A stretch of 64,000 bases of DNA from Gigantopelta aegis (lineage: Eukaryota; Mollusca; Gastropoda; Neomphalida; Peltospiridae), in the NCBI RefSeq assembly GCF_016097555.1, contig NC_054706.1, positions 75,145,627 to 75,209,626 of the forward strand, written 5' to 3'. Numbering within the stretch: position 1 is the first letter of the stretch; every line of letters begins with the position of its first letter. Shown here piece after piece: positions 1 to 10,858 of this stretch. The notes under the pieces are model-generated. The model did not search any database, had not been told where the DNA came from, and worked only from the letters and a program-made list of their open reading frames with translations. Position numbers and translations under genes: made by a program.

Positions 1-65
1 TAGTGGTAAATAGTCAGTTAGGTCAAAGTGTTGATCTGTTACAGAAAAAAAGGAGTAATAAATGA

Positions 66-451
66 AAGAAAGAAGTGTTTTATTTAACGACGCACTCAAC
101 ACATTTTATTTACGGTTATATGGCGTCAGACATATGGTTCAGGACCACACATATTTTGAGAGGAAACCCGCTGTCGCCACTACATGGGCTACTCTTCCGA
201 TTGGCAGCAAGGGATCTTTTATTTGCACTTCCCACAGGCAGGATAGCACAAACCATGGCCTTTGTTGAACCAGTTATGGATCACTGGTCGGGGCAAGTGG
301 TTTACACCTACCCACTGAACCTCGCGGAGCACTCACTCAGGGTTTGGAGTCGGTATCTGGATTAAAAATCCCATGCCTCGACTGGGATCTGAACCCAGTA
401 CCTACCAGCCTGTAGACCGATGGCCTGCCACGACGCCACCGAGGCCGGTAA
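66..451 (-). mobile_element. tRNA-type SINE (family I)
   Basis: Read on the - strand it starts at 451 with ggcctcggtggcgtcgtgg and a box B (GGTTCAGATCC), and ends in ataaaacacttctttctttc. It is flanked by a 12-bp target duplication agtaataaatga at 54-65 and 452-463. Presumably transcribed by RNA polymerase III and moved by LINE proteins. Confidence 0.93.
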
Positions 452-463
452 AGTAATAAATGA

Positions 464-1183
464 TACCTTGTTGTTAATAAGAGAAGCTTATGTAGTGGAA
501 ATAGATTTTGTTTCTCACACTAAGGCATTCTAAGGTACTTGAACTTTAGATAACAATGAAAATAATTATAAATCGTCAACTTTAAAAACATTTATGAGTT
601 TACCCGAGTTGTCATTTATAAACCTGAGTTTTATACAAGTTAGTAAATTAAAAAAAATTCCCATACAAAAGCAGTTTGTGGTGGGATTTTTCTTTTTTAT
701 AAACCTTATGTAGTCTTATGTATTTAAAATGATAAAAACTTCTGTGGAATACCATATTTTGAAGACATACTATTGAACTGTATGAGTAATAACTGAAGGA
801 CTGAGTCATGTCAGGTCTGTTTAGTTTAGTTTATATCTCTAGTAAAATCAGCCGAGCTGTCTTCAGTTGGTATGCCAGAGGGTATGCGAGATAGTGAAAT
901 ATTTGTAATCTATCTGTATGGCTGTCCTTTCAGCCCAGCAGGAGTACAGCCCCTTTATTGTGCTGTGGATTCCGTCTCAGTATCAGTGAGAACACACCCT
1001 GGAATAACACAACCAAACACACCCTGTCTGGAATAACATCACAGACAGTGTCTCCTTGTTGTCTGTTGGTTCATCTAATATTAATTCTCGCTGATACTCT
1101 CATATTCACATTTCTGGTAGTGGGAATTTTTTTTTTTTTTTTTTTAATTGCTGTTTGGGTTTAGAGTTGTAATGACATAAATT
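464..1183. other. No gene seen
   Basis: AT-rich, with a T run at 1129-1145; presumably ASH2L intron or upstream sequence. No exon of ASH2L could be placed. Confidence 0.5.
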
Positions 1184-1334
1184 AGTGATGGATGGATGGG
1201 TAGGTTGATGTGTGGATGGATGAATGAATGGGTGGGTAGGTTGATGTGTGGATGGATGAATGAATGGGTGGGTAGATGTCTAGATGGGTGGGTTGGGTGG
1301 ATTTGGGTAGGTGGATGGATGGATGGATGCATGC
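1184..1334. repeat. GGAT/GGGT-type degenerate tandem repeat
   Basis: Runs of gatg/gggt words with a ~50-bp superrepeat (gggtaggttgatgtgtggat occurs twice). Apparent proteins are repeat artefacts. Confidence 0.9.
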
Positions 1335-2449
1335 ATGGTGAAATGTATACTTTTTGTTACCATAGTAACTGAATATAATCAGGTTTAATCAGGGCTAGCC
1401 CTGCCATTTGCCAATTGTGAATTTTAAAAACAATTGGTGAATTCTATATAATTTGGACTCTTTTTATTTTAATGTAATAAAATAATGTAATTATTGTTAT
1501 TTTGTTGAAATATAAATGGAGTTTTGCAATTTATAAAGCTTAAAGGGTGGGACAATTAAGGTATTTGGCCTGTTATGCATATTCAACGATATATAACACA
1601 CATTATTGTTTAATATCAACAAGTATAATTGTATAGTTAATTAATAAAACGCTTAAATGTGACGGCTATTATATATAATGGGCACAGCCATTTTGTACCA
1701 TCCCAGTGAATACACCCTCTGGCGAGCTGGTGGTTACGTAATACCTAAAGTGTCACGTCAGGAATTAGTCTTCGAACTGAAGAAACAAAACATACCTGAT
1801 TTTTTGCAGATGCATCCTAATATTCTGTAATAATATTTATCCCAGTAAGCCGGCAGCATAATACAGTTATTTCAACACTTTGACAATGGTGGTTTATTTT
1901 GTATTGAAAAATAATATATACTTGTTTTGTACATAAATTAACCCACATACTGAAATAATAATCAGAGTGTGTTCTTTGTTAATTGGTCTTTTCTTTCTGT
2001 GGCCTGAACCTGTGGTTCCTGATTGGCAGGTGTATATTTAGATGGTCCCCAGACACTGTGTCTAGACACACTAAAAAGACGTACCTCTTTTATTAAGATC
2101 ACAAGGTATTGTCTGTTAGCCACGCGGACGCCCCTCAAATCGTAATGGACCTTATCACTTTATTACTGTAAGTAATTCTGTAAAACCCTTGATTAAGTAG
2201 ACTTTCCCATCTAAAATCACAAAACTGACCAATTACGTTTTACAAGTCCGGTTGATGAAAGCGAAGCGCCTTGTCGTAAATTAGATTGTTTGTTTACACT
2301 GTGCATAGAGGAGATGGACGGAGCTGACGTCACTTCGCCCCAAGTTATACCACCGGACGTCACAAAAACAAAACAAAATGGCTGCCCCCAGTTAGCAGGA
2401 ATAATCATGTTTTTTTATTAACTCTAAAATTACGCGTTTTTCATTTGTT
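1335..2449. other. No gene seen; one dispersed repeat
   Basis: Apart from the repeat at 1571-1650 there is nothing recognisable. cagggctagccctgccat at 1390 is a short palindrome. Confidence 0.5.
1571..1650. repeat. Dispersed repeat shared with the right edge of the window
   Basis: gcatattcaacgatatataa, then taatatcaacaagtataatt, then gtatagttaattaataa matches 63926-64000 with few differences. Confidence 0.8.
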
Positions 2450-3241
2450 AAAGTGTCAGTATGTGTTGGTGGTCCTGGTGTGCATCTTTCCAACACATAA
2501 ATCTCTTGTTGGAGTTTACTCTACCTTTAAAGTGTCAGTATGTGTTGGTGGTCCTGGTGTGCATCTTTCCAACACATAAATCTCTTGTTGGAGTTTACTC
2601 TACCTTTAAAGTGTCAGTATGTGTTGGTGGTCCTGGTGTGCATCTTTCCAACACGTAAATCTCTTGTTGGAGTTTACTCCACCTTTAAAGTGTCAGTATG
2701 TGTTGGTGGTCCAGGTGTGCATCTTTCCAACACGTAAATCTCTTGTTGGAGTTTACTCCACCTTTAAAGTGTCAGTATGTGTTGGTGGTCCGGGTATGCA
2801 TCTTTCCAACACATAAATCTCTTGTTGGAGTTTACTCCACCTTTAAAGTGTCAGTATGTGTTGGTGGTCCAGGTGTGCATCTTTCCAACACGTAAATCTC
2901 TTGTTGGAGTTTACTCCACCTTTAAAGTGTCAGTATGTGTTGGTGGTCCGGGTGTGCATCTTTCCAACACGTAAATCTCTTGTTGGAGTTTTACTCCACC
3001 TTTAAAGTGTCAGTATGTGTTGGTGGTCCGGGTGTGCATCTTTCCAACACGTAAATCTCTTGTTGGAGTTTACTCCACCTTTAAAGTGTCAGTATGTGTT
3101 GGTGGTCCGGGTGTGCATCTTTCCAACACGTAAATCTCTTGTTGGAGTTTACTCCACCTTTAAAGTGTCAGTATGTGTTGGTGGTCCGGGTGTGCATCTT
3201 TCCAACACGTAAATCTCTTGTTGGAGTTTACTCTACCTTTA
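2450..3241. repeat. 79-bp minisatellite, about ten units
   Basis: Units start agtgtcagtatgtgttggtg and end gttggagtttactccacctt; starts at 2461, 2540, 2619 give the 79-bp period, with one 80-bp unit. It lies upstream of the first recognised ASH2L exon, presumably in an intron. Repeated ~65-codon frames are a by-product of the period. Confidence 0.96.
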
Positions 3242-3806
3242 ATAGATAATTTGGCGAAATGTTTTGCTCACCCAGAGCTAACCCTGTTAATTTTTTATAG
3301 TAAAAATAACTTGTACATATTATGGTAGCCCGATGTTTGATGAGTCATAGCATTAATTGCCCGAGGTTTGATGGGTCATATTAATTGCTCTCATTGGATA
3401 CCCATTTGTGTTAGTCCTATTTAGCGAGGGCTCCTCACCTGTTATGTGGTTTAAAACAGTGTTTATTTCGGTTAATGTTTAATAGCTGGGATTGAGGTTT
3501 GTATGTGTGTGAATGTAATGGTTTCACTTTAAAGGGTTTAAAATTGAACATTTTACTGATCACTTTTTTTTTAAAAGGAATAATTAACATCTTTTTATTA
3601 TTTCTTTTTTTAATCATGGAAATATAGTGTTGATATTTAATTTATTTTTATTATTTTGTGTGCAACCACAGGTGAAGTTGTAGATCATAGAAATAATTTT
3701 ATTTATTCATCAGTTGTTTATTTCTTGTTTGTTTCCACCCACTGGCGATGTTTTAGAATACAGAAGCATTATGTTGACCTTGTTTTTTTTTCTTATACAT
3801 TTTAAG
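3242..3806 (+). other. ASH2L intron, 3' part
   Basis: AT-rich, ends in a T-rich tract and acceptor. gcccgatgtttgatgagtca and gcccgaggtttgatgggtca (3329, 3360) are a short direct repeat. Confidence 0.6.
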
Positions 3807-3899
3807 CCTCTGGTGAAGTTCAAGAGTCATCTGTACTACGAAGACAAAGACCACGTGGCAGAAACAGTGAAGGATCTAAAACCCGCTCCAGGCAGCAAG
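3807..3899 (+). CDS. ASH2L: ASH2L exon: SPRY segment with [12 protein letters not shown]
   Basis: 31 codons between a pyrimidine-rich acceptor (ttttaag) and donor AAG|GTTGGT. Matches the KFKSYLYFEEKD region of vertebrate ASH2L. The last 28 bases and the donor are duplicated 97 bp downstream inside the intron (second donor at 3997). Confidence 0.92.
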
Positions 3900-5439
3900 G
3901 TTGGTGGGTTCGGTCAAACATCTGTTTGTTACATCACAATGGGTGGGGTGGGGTGGGGGGTATGTGGAGGATCTGAAACTCGCTCCAGGCAGCAAGGTTG
4001 GTGGGTTCGGTCAAACAACAGTTTGTTACATCACAATGGGTGTGGGTTTGTGTGTGTTGTGAGTTTTTTTTGTACATTTCTTTTATTTTGCAGTGAAACT
4101 TTTTATATATTTACATGTGCAGATTGTAATGTACTATATTTCCTGGTAGTTGAACAACTTGTTTTTAGTCAATCTCTTTTTCTCTTCCCTCTCCGCCTCC
4201 CCCCCCCCCCCCCCCCCCCCCACCATTTTATATCCATTTTGCTTTTTGATTCAATTCTATAGTCCTTCCCACAGAAAAAGCCAGTTGGTTTTTTCCACAC
4301 TATGAAATTTACTGCAAGTTATTTATTTATGAGCCGATTGTTTTCTAAATTGCATACTAAAATAGTAAAAACAAATTGTTATTTCCAAAAAACTTTTACT
4401 TTTCTTCTTACGTCAAAAGAAACTGAAATTATTTATAAAAAAACACATTTTTGTAGGATGATGGGACAGACTATAAATATATTTATTTGTGTATTGCAGA
4501 TGGTAATGTACAAGAATGGGAAGACCCAGGGGCTGGCATTCTCTGATTTGTTTGAAGGAGTGTATTTTCCAGCTGTCTCGCTGTACAGGAATTCTACAGT
4601 AAGTTAACCATGGCACGTTAAGAATTCCTCGATGACTCTTAGTCCATCAATGTTTACTTTCCTGCAAATCAAAAAGAAATAAAAGCTAGAGTTTCAGGAT
4701 TTTAAACTGTGAGGGCAGGCTGCTAAACATTGTGAAAACAGATTTATTTCCCTTGGGTAAAAACTTGAAAATAATTTGATATGTTGTGCTTACAAACCTG
4801 ATAAGAAGTATACATGTATTACCTTTCTTATATAAATGCTCTTTTCTCTTGTTTTTTTCACCAGGTGACCTGCAATTTTGGGCCCATCTTCAAATATCCG
4901 CCAAAAGATATCAAAACATACAAGCCTGTAAGTTATTCTGTTATTTTGTTATGTATGACAGTTGAGCACATATTTTTAATTTTGATTTTTAATTACTTAA
5001 AATGTTTTTATAAATATTTTTTATGGTAAAATTTATTCAAGGAAACAGAAAAAAATCTTTCTTCTGAAATTTTGTTCAGTCGATAGAGGGTTCAGATTTC
5101 TACGTTTTAATCTTACGTTAATATTTGCTTTGTTAATGATAATTGGTAATTTAACCCTTTCCTAGTATGACATTTAATGGTGTGCAGCATGCTATCGATT
5201 TAATTACATTGTTCATATGACAGTGGGGGGTTTTAAATGAAAAATATTAAAATTAGTTGCAGTGTATAGTAAATAAAAATGTAACAGAAAGAAAGATAAA
5301 TATGATTGAGATGACAAATTAAAACTGAGGTTTTCTTCTGTTTCAGATTTCCGAAGCAGCCAGCCAGGCGATGGTACAAAGTTCTCTGGCAGATATTCTC
5401 TTCCATATAGAAAATGAAGGAAATCTACCCGAATTCTAG
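3807..5439 (+). CDS. ASH2L: ASH2L homologue, last four coding exons (partial gene)
   Basis: Four exons (3807-3899, 4500-4598, 4865-4927, 5347-5439) join in phase 0 at GT...AG introns and give 115 residues ending in TAG. They match the C-terminal half of the ASH2 SPRY domain: [14 protein letters not shown], then [20 protein letters not shown], then [12 protein letters not shown], then [14 protein letters not shown], in the same order as in animal ASH2L. ASH2L is a nuclear subunit of the WDR5-RBBP5-ASH2L-DPY30 module that stimulates MLL/SET1 methylation of histone H3 lysine 4; the SPRY domain contacts RBBP5. That role is family knowledge. Upstream exons (winged helix/PHD-like part and first SPRY half) must lie left of 3807 or outside the window; I could not identify them. 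The last exon is followed by AT-rich sequence with AATAAA at about 6732 and 6772. The gene is convergent with GGPPS copy 1. Confidence 0.93.
3900..4499 (+). other. ASH2L intron with duplicated donor and C run
   Basis: Holds the duplicated exon edge (3969-4044) and a C run at 4198-4220. A frame running through from the exon is read-through, not coding. Confidence 0.8.
3969..4044 (+). repeat. Duplicated ASH2L exon end plus donor
   Basis: ggatctgaaactcgctccag, gcagcaaggttggtgggttc repeats 3872-3947 at an offset of 97 bp, with a g-rich joint between. It carries a second copy of donor AAG|GTTGGT at 3996/3997. Confidence 0.9.
4500..4598 (+). CDS. ASH2L: ASH2L exon: SPRY core with FEGVYFPA
   Basis: 33 codons, acceptor tattgcag and donor [21 protein letters not shown] and [15 protein letters not shown] are diagnostic of the ASH2L SPRY domain. 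Confidence 0.94.
4865..4927 (+). CDS. ASH2L: ASH2L exon: [12 protein letters not shown] segment
   Basis: 21 codons, acceptor ttcaccag and donor CCT|GTAAGT. The NFGP-F-KYPPKD string is nearly invariant in animal ASH2L. Confidence 0.94.
4928..5346 (+). other. ASH2L last intron
   Basis: AT-rich, GTAAGT donor and tttcag acceptor; nothing else seen. Confidence 0.8.
5347..5439 (+). CDS. ASH2L: ASH2L terminal exon
   Basis: 30 codons plus TAG after acceptor tgtttcag. [15 protein letters not shown] matches the vertebrate HTLADVLYHVETE tail. The final residues NLPEF replace the vertebrate SPPWEP ending. Confidence 0.92.
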   Translation: MSEAASQAMVQSSLADILFHIENEGNLPEF

Positions 5440-6790
5440 TAGTTTATATATATAAAAATGACATTTAAAAACATAACAAATTGAATGATATCGGAGATAC
5501 TATGTGTCCTGTTCACTAGAAGGAAAACATTCAGCTGCTGGGAGAGGGGGGGGGGGGGGGGGGGGGGAGGCTAATAGCCATAGTGAAACTGCTAGCATTT
5601 ATTCAGATATTGATGAGAAGATAAACTATTTTTACCAACAGTGAAATTAGTTCATAATGACAGTGAAATGATCTTGTGCAACCTTCCTGAACGTGTGTAT
5701 GGGTCAGAGTATGTGATTTGATTTGTAGAGTGTTGCTTGAAGAATTAAATTTATCACTCTAACAAATTCTTGTATTTGAACACTAGGACATATTTTTTCA
5801 GTATTAGAGCCATTTTTGATAATTGAAATTAAACATTATTTGCATGTTATTGTTTAGCCTATCCATTTTCATATATCCAAAGTGTTTCTGGTCATCCTGG
5901 TGTTTCTAATACCACAAACTGCATTTTTTATAATCTTAAAACACACATACCTCTAATAAGTAATGGTTCTGGAGTCGAGCTCTAGTTTATTTTTAGAGGG
6001 CATTTATCCCGTTTCAACATGTCACAGACTCGTTTTATTCTATTGTAACTTCATCTAGATGTGTTACGTGTTTGTAGATTAACCAAACTTGGTGTCCGTC
6101 TATTGTACCTACATCTCGATGTGTTACATGTTTGTAGATTAACCAAACTTGGTGTCCGTCTATTGTAACTTCATATCGATGCGTTACATGTTTGTAGATT
6201 AACCAAACTTGGTGTCCGTCTATTGTAACTTCATCTAGATGTGTTACATGTTTGTAGATTAACCAAACTTGGTGTCCGTCTATTGTAACTTCATCTCGAT
6301 GCGTTACATGTTTGTAGATTAACCAAACTTGGTGTCCGTCTATTGTAACTTCATCTCGATGTGTTACATGTTTGTAGATTAACCAAACTTGGTGTCAGTT
6401 TTCAAGTTTGAAATTAGGATCTGCGACTTTAAATGTGTTACATTTATAACTTGAAGGCATAATACATTGTTGCAGAAAATATTAACATTTTCCTCATCCA
6501 GTTTAGTTTTCTACTCCGATTTGCCCATTGTAAGTAATTATGTTTGTAAATATTATTTAGATTTCTTTATACTGATTAGGATAAACATGTTTTATTATAT
6601 GTTTAGTAGCCACAAACCCTCATCACACAGAACTTTTAAGAAATGGTGTATTTGTTATATATACATTTTCATTTTGTCATTTCTGTGAATTGTCAGCCAG
6701 TGATATTGAAATTGTTTTTAAATCTTCATTTACAATAAACAGGAGTGGAAATGAATGTTGAATATTTGAACAATAAAAGTGATTTACTGC
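5440..6790 (+). other. Probable ASH2L 3' UTR
   Basis: Holds a G run at 5547-5567, the 60-bp repeat and AATAAA at about 6732 and 6772. The exact end is not visible. Confidence 0.55.
6041..6400. repeat. 60-bp tandem repeat, six units
   Basis: Units tattgtaacttcatctagat, gtgttacatgtttgtagatt, aaccaaacttggtgtccgtc repeat exactly every 60 bp with few changes. It lies about 600 bp past the ASH2L stop codon and before the AATAAA sites, so probably in the 3' UTR. Confidence 0.93.
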
Positions 6791-7309
6791 CAATTCAGTG
6801 CTATCATTAAATAAGTTGGTAACAGTGTGTGTGTCCATTATAAATGTATAATACAATCTTCGTCATGAAAATTGTTTCGTCTTTTTTAGCCTGCAGAGAT
6901 TAACAAAAAGTTTTTCTCGATTGTTATGGTAGATTGTCATTGTCAGCCTGTTTTGTATTATTAAAAATACAAAGACAATTTGTGAAATAAAATATCAGTA
7001 TTCATTTTTATTCTGATTTAAGTTTAATTTCTCTACAAATCCAATCATAAATATTATTTTGTTACAAATGCTTGGATTGATCAGACTTTATTATATAGAC
7101 TTTAAAAACTAATGTGCAAAAACCACATTAACTGTAATTTAAAATAAATTTTGGTATTTGTAGTGAAAACTTGGAATCCCAAGGGAAAATGATACACATA
7201 TGATTGGTTACAGAAACAATGTTCATATCCTAAGTTACAGGTTTAACCTCGTATCCTAGGGCTGAAGTCACTTATATACTTTGTCCTGCAACTACCAAAA
7301 AATATGCTA
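6791..7309. other. Intergenic gap between convergent genes
   Basis: AT-rich. An AATAAA on the - strand at 7087-7092 may end the GGPPS copy 1 transcript. Confidence 0.5.
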
Positions 7310-7760
7310 TTCTGGAACAACAAAGACGTCAGTACTGACAGCAGTGATGCCAGAACTGGAAGAACAGTGATGTCGGTCCTAAAGAAAAACATTGCAAAAC
7401 TGGAACAACAGTGACTTCATCACTAGAACACAAGTGACATCAGTACTGGAACGCTGACATTAGTACTGAAACAACTGTGACGTCAGTACTGGAAGAGCAG
7501 TAATATCAGTACTGGAACAACAGTAATGTCAGTACTGGAACAACAATGATGACATTACTAGAACAGCAGAGAAATTTGTATTGGAACAATAGTGACCTCA
7601 GTACTGGGATAACATTATAACGTCGGTACTGGAACAACAGTAACATCTGTACTGGAACATCAGTAAAATCAGTACTGGAACAACAGTAAAATCAGTACTG
7701 GAACAACAATGACATCATTATTGGAGTCAGTAGTGTGAGAATGATGACATCAGTAGGAGA
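7310..7760. repeat. 23-bp degenerate minisatellite (cagtactggaacaacagta...)
   Basis: About 19 imperfect units; spacing is 23 bp at 7507/7530 and 7624/7647/7670/7693. Many units contain TGACGTCA-like or TGACATCA strings. It lies 30 bp past the stop of GGPPS copy 1, before an AATAAA on the - strand at 7087-7092, so probably in its 3' UTR. Confidence 0.88.
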
Positions 7761-7787
7761 AGAGTGATTTCAGTTGAATGAGGATCA

Positions 7788-7881
7788 CTAACAACTGTTG
7801 TCTTCATACACTTTCTTTAGTTCATCGATAAGATCAACCATATGTTTGTTTCCACCACATCTCATAATGAGATTACTGGCA
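7788..7881 (-). CDS. GGPS1: GGPPS copy 1, terminal exon
   Basis: 94 nt, [20 protein letters not shown] then [10 protein letters not shown] and TAG. Human ends ARGGNPELVALVKHLSKMFK. Acceptor ttttcag. Confidence 0.9.
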
Positions 7882-10819
7882 CTGAAAAAAAACAATGAAT
7901 GTATTATTGTTTCTAGATATATTTAGTGTATCTTGGTACAGGTGTTAAAAATAGATAATAGGTAATAAAGGAGAGACAAATTTAACAACACCTGAGAATA
8001 TCTACCGTAATGTACCTCATCACCATACTTCAAGTGGAAGCTCTACCTCATTAAATCATCACACCACAAGTAGAAGTAAAGTACAGTCAAGGATGTATTG
8101 TTTAATGACACCACTAGAGCAAATTGATTTAATTTATTATCTGCAATTAGATGTTATCATTTGGACTCGTAGTCATCAGTCGAAACTGGCTACATTTTTC
8201 CATTAACAGCAAGGGATCTTTTATGTGCACTTTCCTGCAGACGGACCACAAGTAAAACAAAATGTTTCAGCACATCTTTTACTTTGTTCTGGGGTGTCAT
8301 TAAACATTCATTCATTCTTTCTTTCAATCCATTCATTCATTCATTTATCTATCATTGTCATTAAACCTCTGGCTTTCTGTATCAAACATGAATTCCGAAT
8401 TAGTATAAATGAAAAACAAATAATTGTGAAACCTTCTATTCATTTCATTCAGTTTCATAATAGTGTATTCGAACGATCCCTTCTTGTCCATCAACTCCAC
8501 GCAGTACTTCTTAACATCAAGGTCGGTCGTTCTCTGTCGTAAAATACCTCACACAGGTCAAGGAGATACGGATGAAAACAAATGTACATGTATCCTGGAA
8601 CAATCGAATTCCGTCCCATTAACAGGAAAACGCTACTGCACATGTCCAATACAAAGTAAAATAGTAATATAAATTTTGTAATTACTTACCTTTGTTGTCA
8701 ACAAATGTAAAATTCCCACCAGGAACTGAATATTTGTAATTTTTTTAACACCATCGAAATCTGTCCCATGTGAACGTCACAAACGCGGAATGTATGAAAG
8801 ACCACACCGATCATAGATTGAGGGAACAACACAACAGATTGTCAACGAAGCACATGTAAATGTATTATGAACATATATACACGTTTTTGGTGAACACTGG
8901 GTGTCAACCAATACCACCGTGTTCGAGATTAAAAAGTTCCCCTTGCATTTTTATTCTTCAGAGTTTGTTTTAGAATTTGAATATTTTTAGATGCTTTGTA
9001 AACAGTCATGCCACTCTTAACAGCTTTTCAAGTAGTCAACAAATTTTCATGAATATAGGAAAATGTGTTTTTGTAGGTGACTGAAAAAAGAAGAAAAAGC
9101 TTTCTTCTACAAACAGTAAAAAATCTAATGTTTCTGAATAACAATTGTGGATCTGACTCAAACGTCCTTCTACATGCACACCCCCCCCCCCCCCCCACAC
9201 ACACACACTAAGAGTGTCAGTCGTGTGACTTGTTACTAAATATAGACAAAATTCATGCAGACTGACAGTCATTACCGATCTGTCAAATCTAGTCTTCATT
9301 TATAAAGGTTAAATTAATATATTATAACCTTTGGATATGGTTCTTGTATGCAATAATAGAATCACTGGTACTGTAGAGCCTACAAGGGAGAGAAAAAAAA
9401 TCTTACCTTTTTCCACCTTCATTTTTCAATGTTGATCGATCGAGGCTTGGTTAGTTTATACATATGCAGTGGTATTAAAGTTCATGCTTGCGCAGTGTGA
9501 TTAGAAAGAGTGTGGAAGTGATATGGGACAGAATTCAATAGTTTAGGATATGTAATAAATGGTTTAAAAAACAGTGAACACTAATATAAGGCCATTCTAG
9601 TTCCTACTAGAAATACAGCACACGTTTAAGAAGAACCAAACTGATAAAATCGACAGAAATTCTCAAACATTTTTTAAAATAAATGCGAGTCTGTTAACAA
9701 AAATCAAGGGTGCGAGTCAGTATGCATGATTTATGCATCATCACAAACCATTATTTAAGATAATATAATTGTGACCATGTAAAAATGAATTAAAAAACAG
9801 AAAAAGACCTACCTAATTATGTTTTAACAATTGTAAATAGTGACTCCTAAAAGAATTCTAAGATTGTGTAGTATTAGTGAAGAATGTAACTTAAAAGGAT
9901 ACTGAGGATTTGGTTGTCATTTGGATTTGAGCTGATCGCATGGATTATTGGAAATGAGAATCTTCCCTCTGTCAGATCCGAAGCATAGCTTTTATTAGCT
10001 TCATGCTGAAATTAATAACCTTCACAAATAAATAACTGTCTCAGAAGGCCTAAATATTATGCCACATAAATGTGCTAACTTCATACTAAAATTAATAAAC
10101 AGTCTTAAGTAATGTTTTGCTAAGTAAATGTGTAATTAACAATGACAAATATGTACTGAACAACACAAGAAATACAAATATTAATTGAGTTTAATTTATT
10201 CTTAATTTTTCAGTTTAAATCCCTTTGCTTTTTGTGGATGCTAAAATTATCACGTCTAATGAACATTTTAGTCACATTTTGACTGTCTATTTACCAAATT
10301 AATTGTAAAATAATTTTTAAAACCCGTCATATATTATGCTTCTTTTGTTGTTTAGATTATATTTACCAAAAAATCAATAACCATCTCTGTAAATGTTATG
10401 CTAACTTCATATTGAAATGAATAAACCTCGGTGAAATGTTTTGATTGCTTCATACTAAAAATAAACATTCTGTAAATGTAAAACGGTTACTGACATAGCT
10501 CATGTTTTTTTGGAATTTGTAAAATTAATTTTAACAAATTCATATACTGAACCAAAAAAGAAACTTTGGGTAAGTTTGACGGCATATATTTGGAAACATT
10601 GAAAACAAAACAAAATACATGTTTATATTTATATGGTGCATATGTTTGGAAAAGAAATATGGCTTGAATGTTATAATAGAAGGAAGAATGTATTGATAAA
10701 ATGTGGAAGTCTTAAAAAAAAATTGAACATTAATATTTTTAATTCATTTTAAATGTTAACTGATTTCTCAAAACAATAAAATGATGTCTGAAAATCGGAA
10801 GTTTTTTTTTTTGGTTTAG

Positions 10820-10858
<39 letters not shown>

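Noticed and set aside
441-451. Possible tRNA genes from box A/box B words (also at 16236, 26540, 60400, 62443)
   Set aside because: They are heads of SINEs with target duplications; no full cloverleaf was supported.
2461-3212. Series of overlapping 65-codon frames (MCWWSWCASFQH...)
   Set aside because: They recur every 79 bp with the minisatellite unit; no coding signal independent of the repeat.
3714-4262. 182-codon frame at the ASH2L exon
   Set aside because: It is exon 3807-3899 with read-through into both introns; a good donor lies at 3900 and the rest does not match ASH2L.
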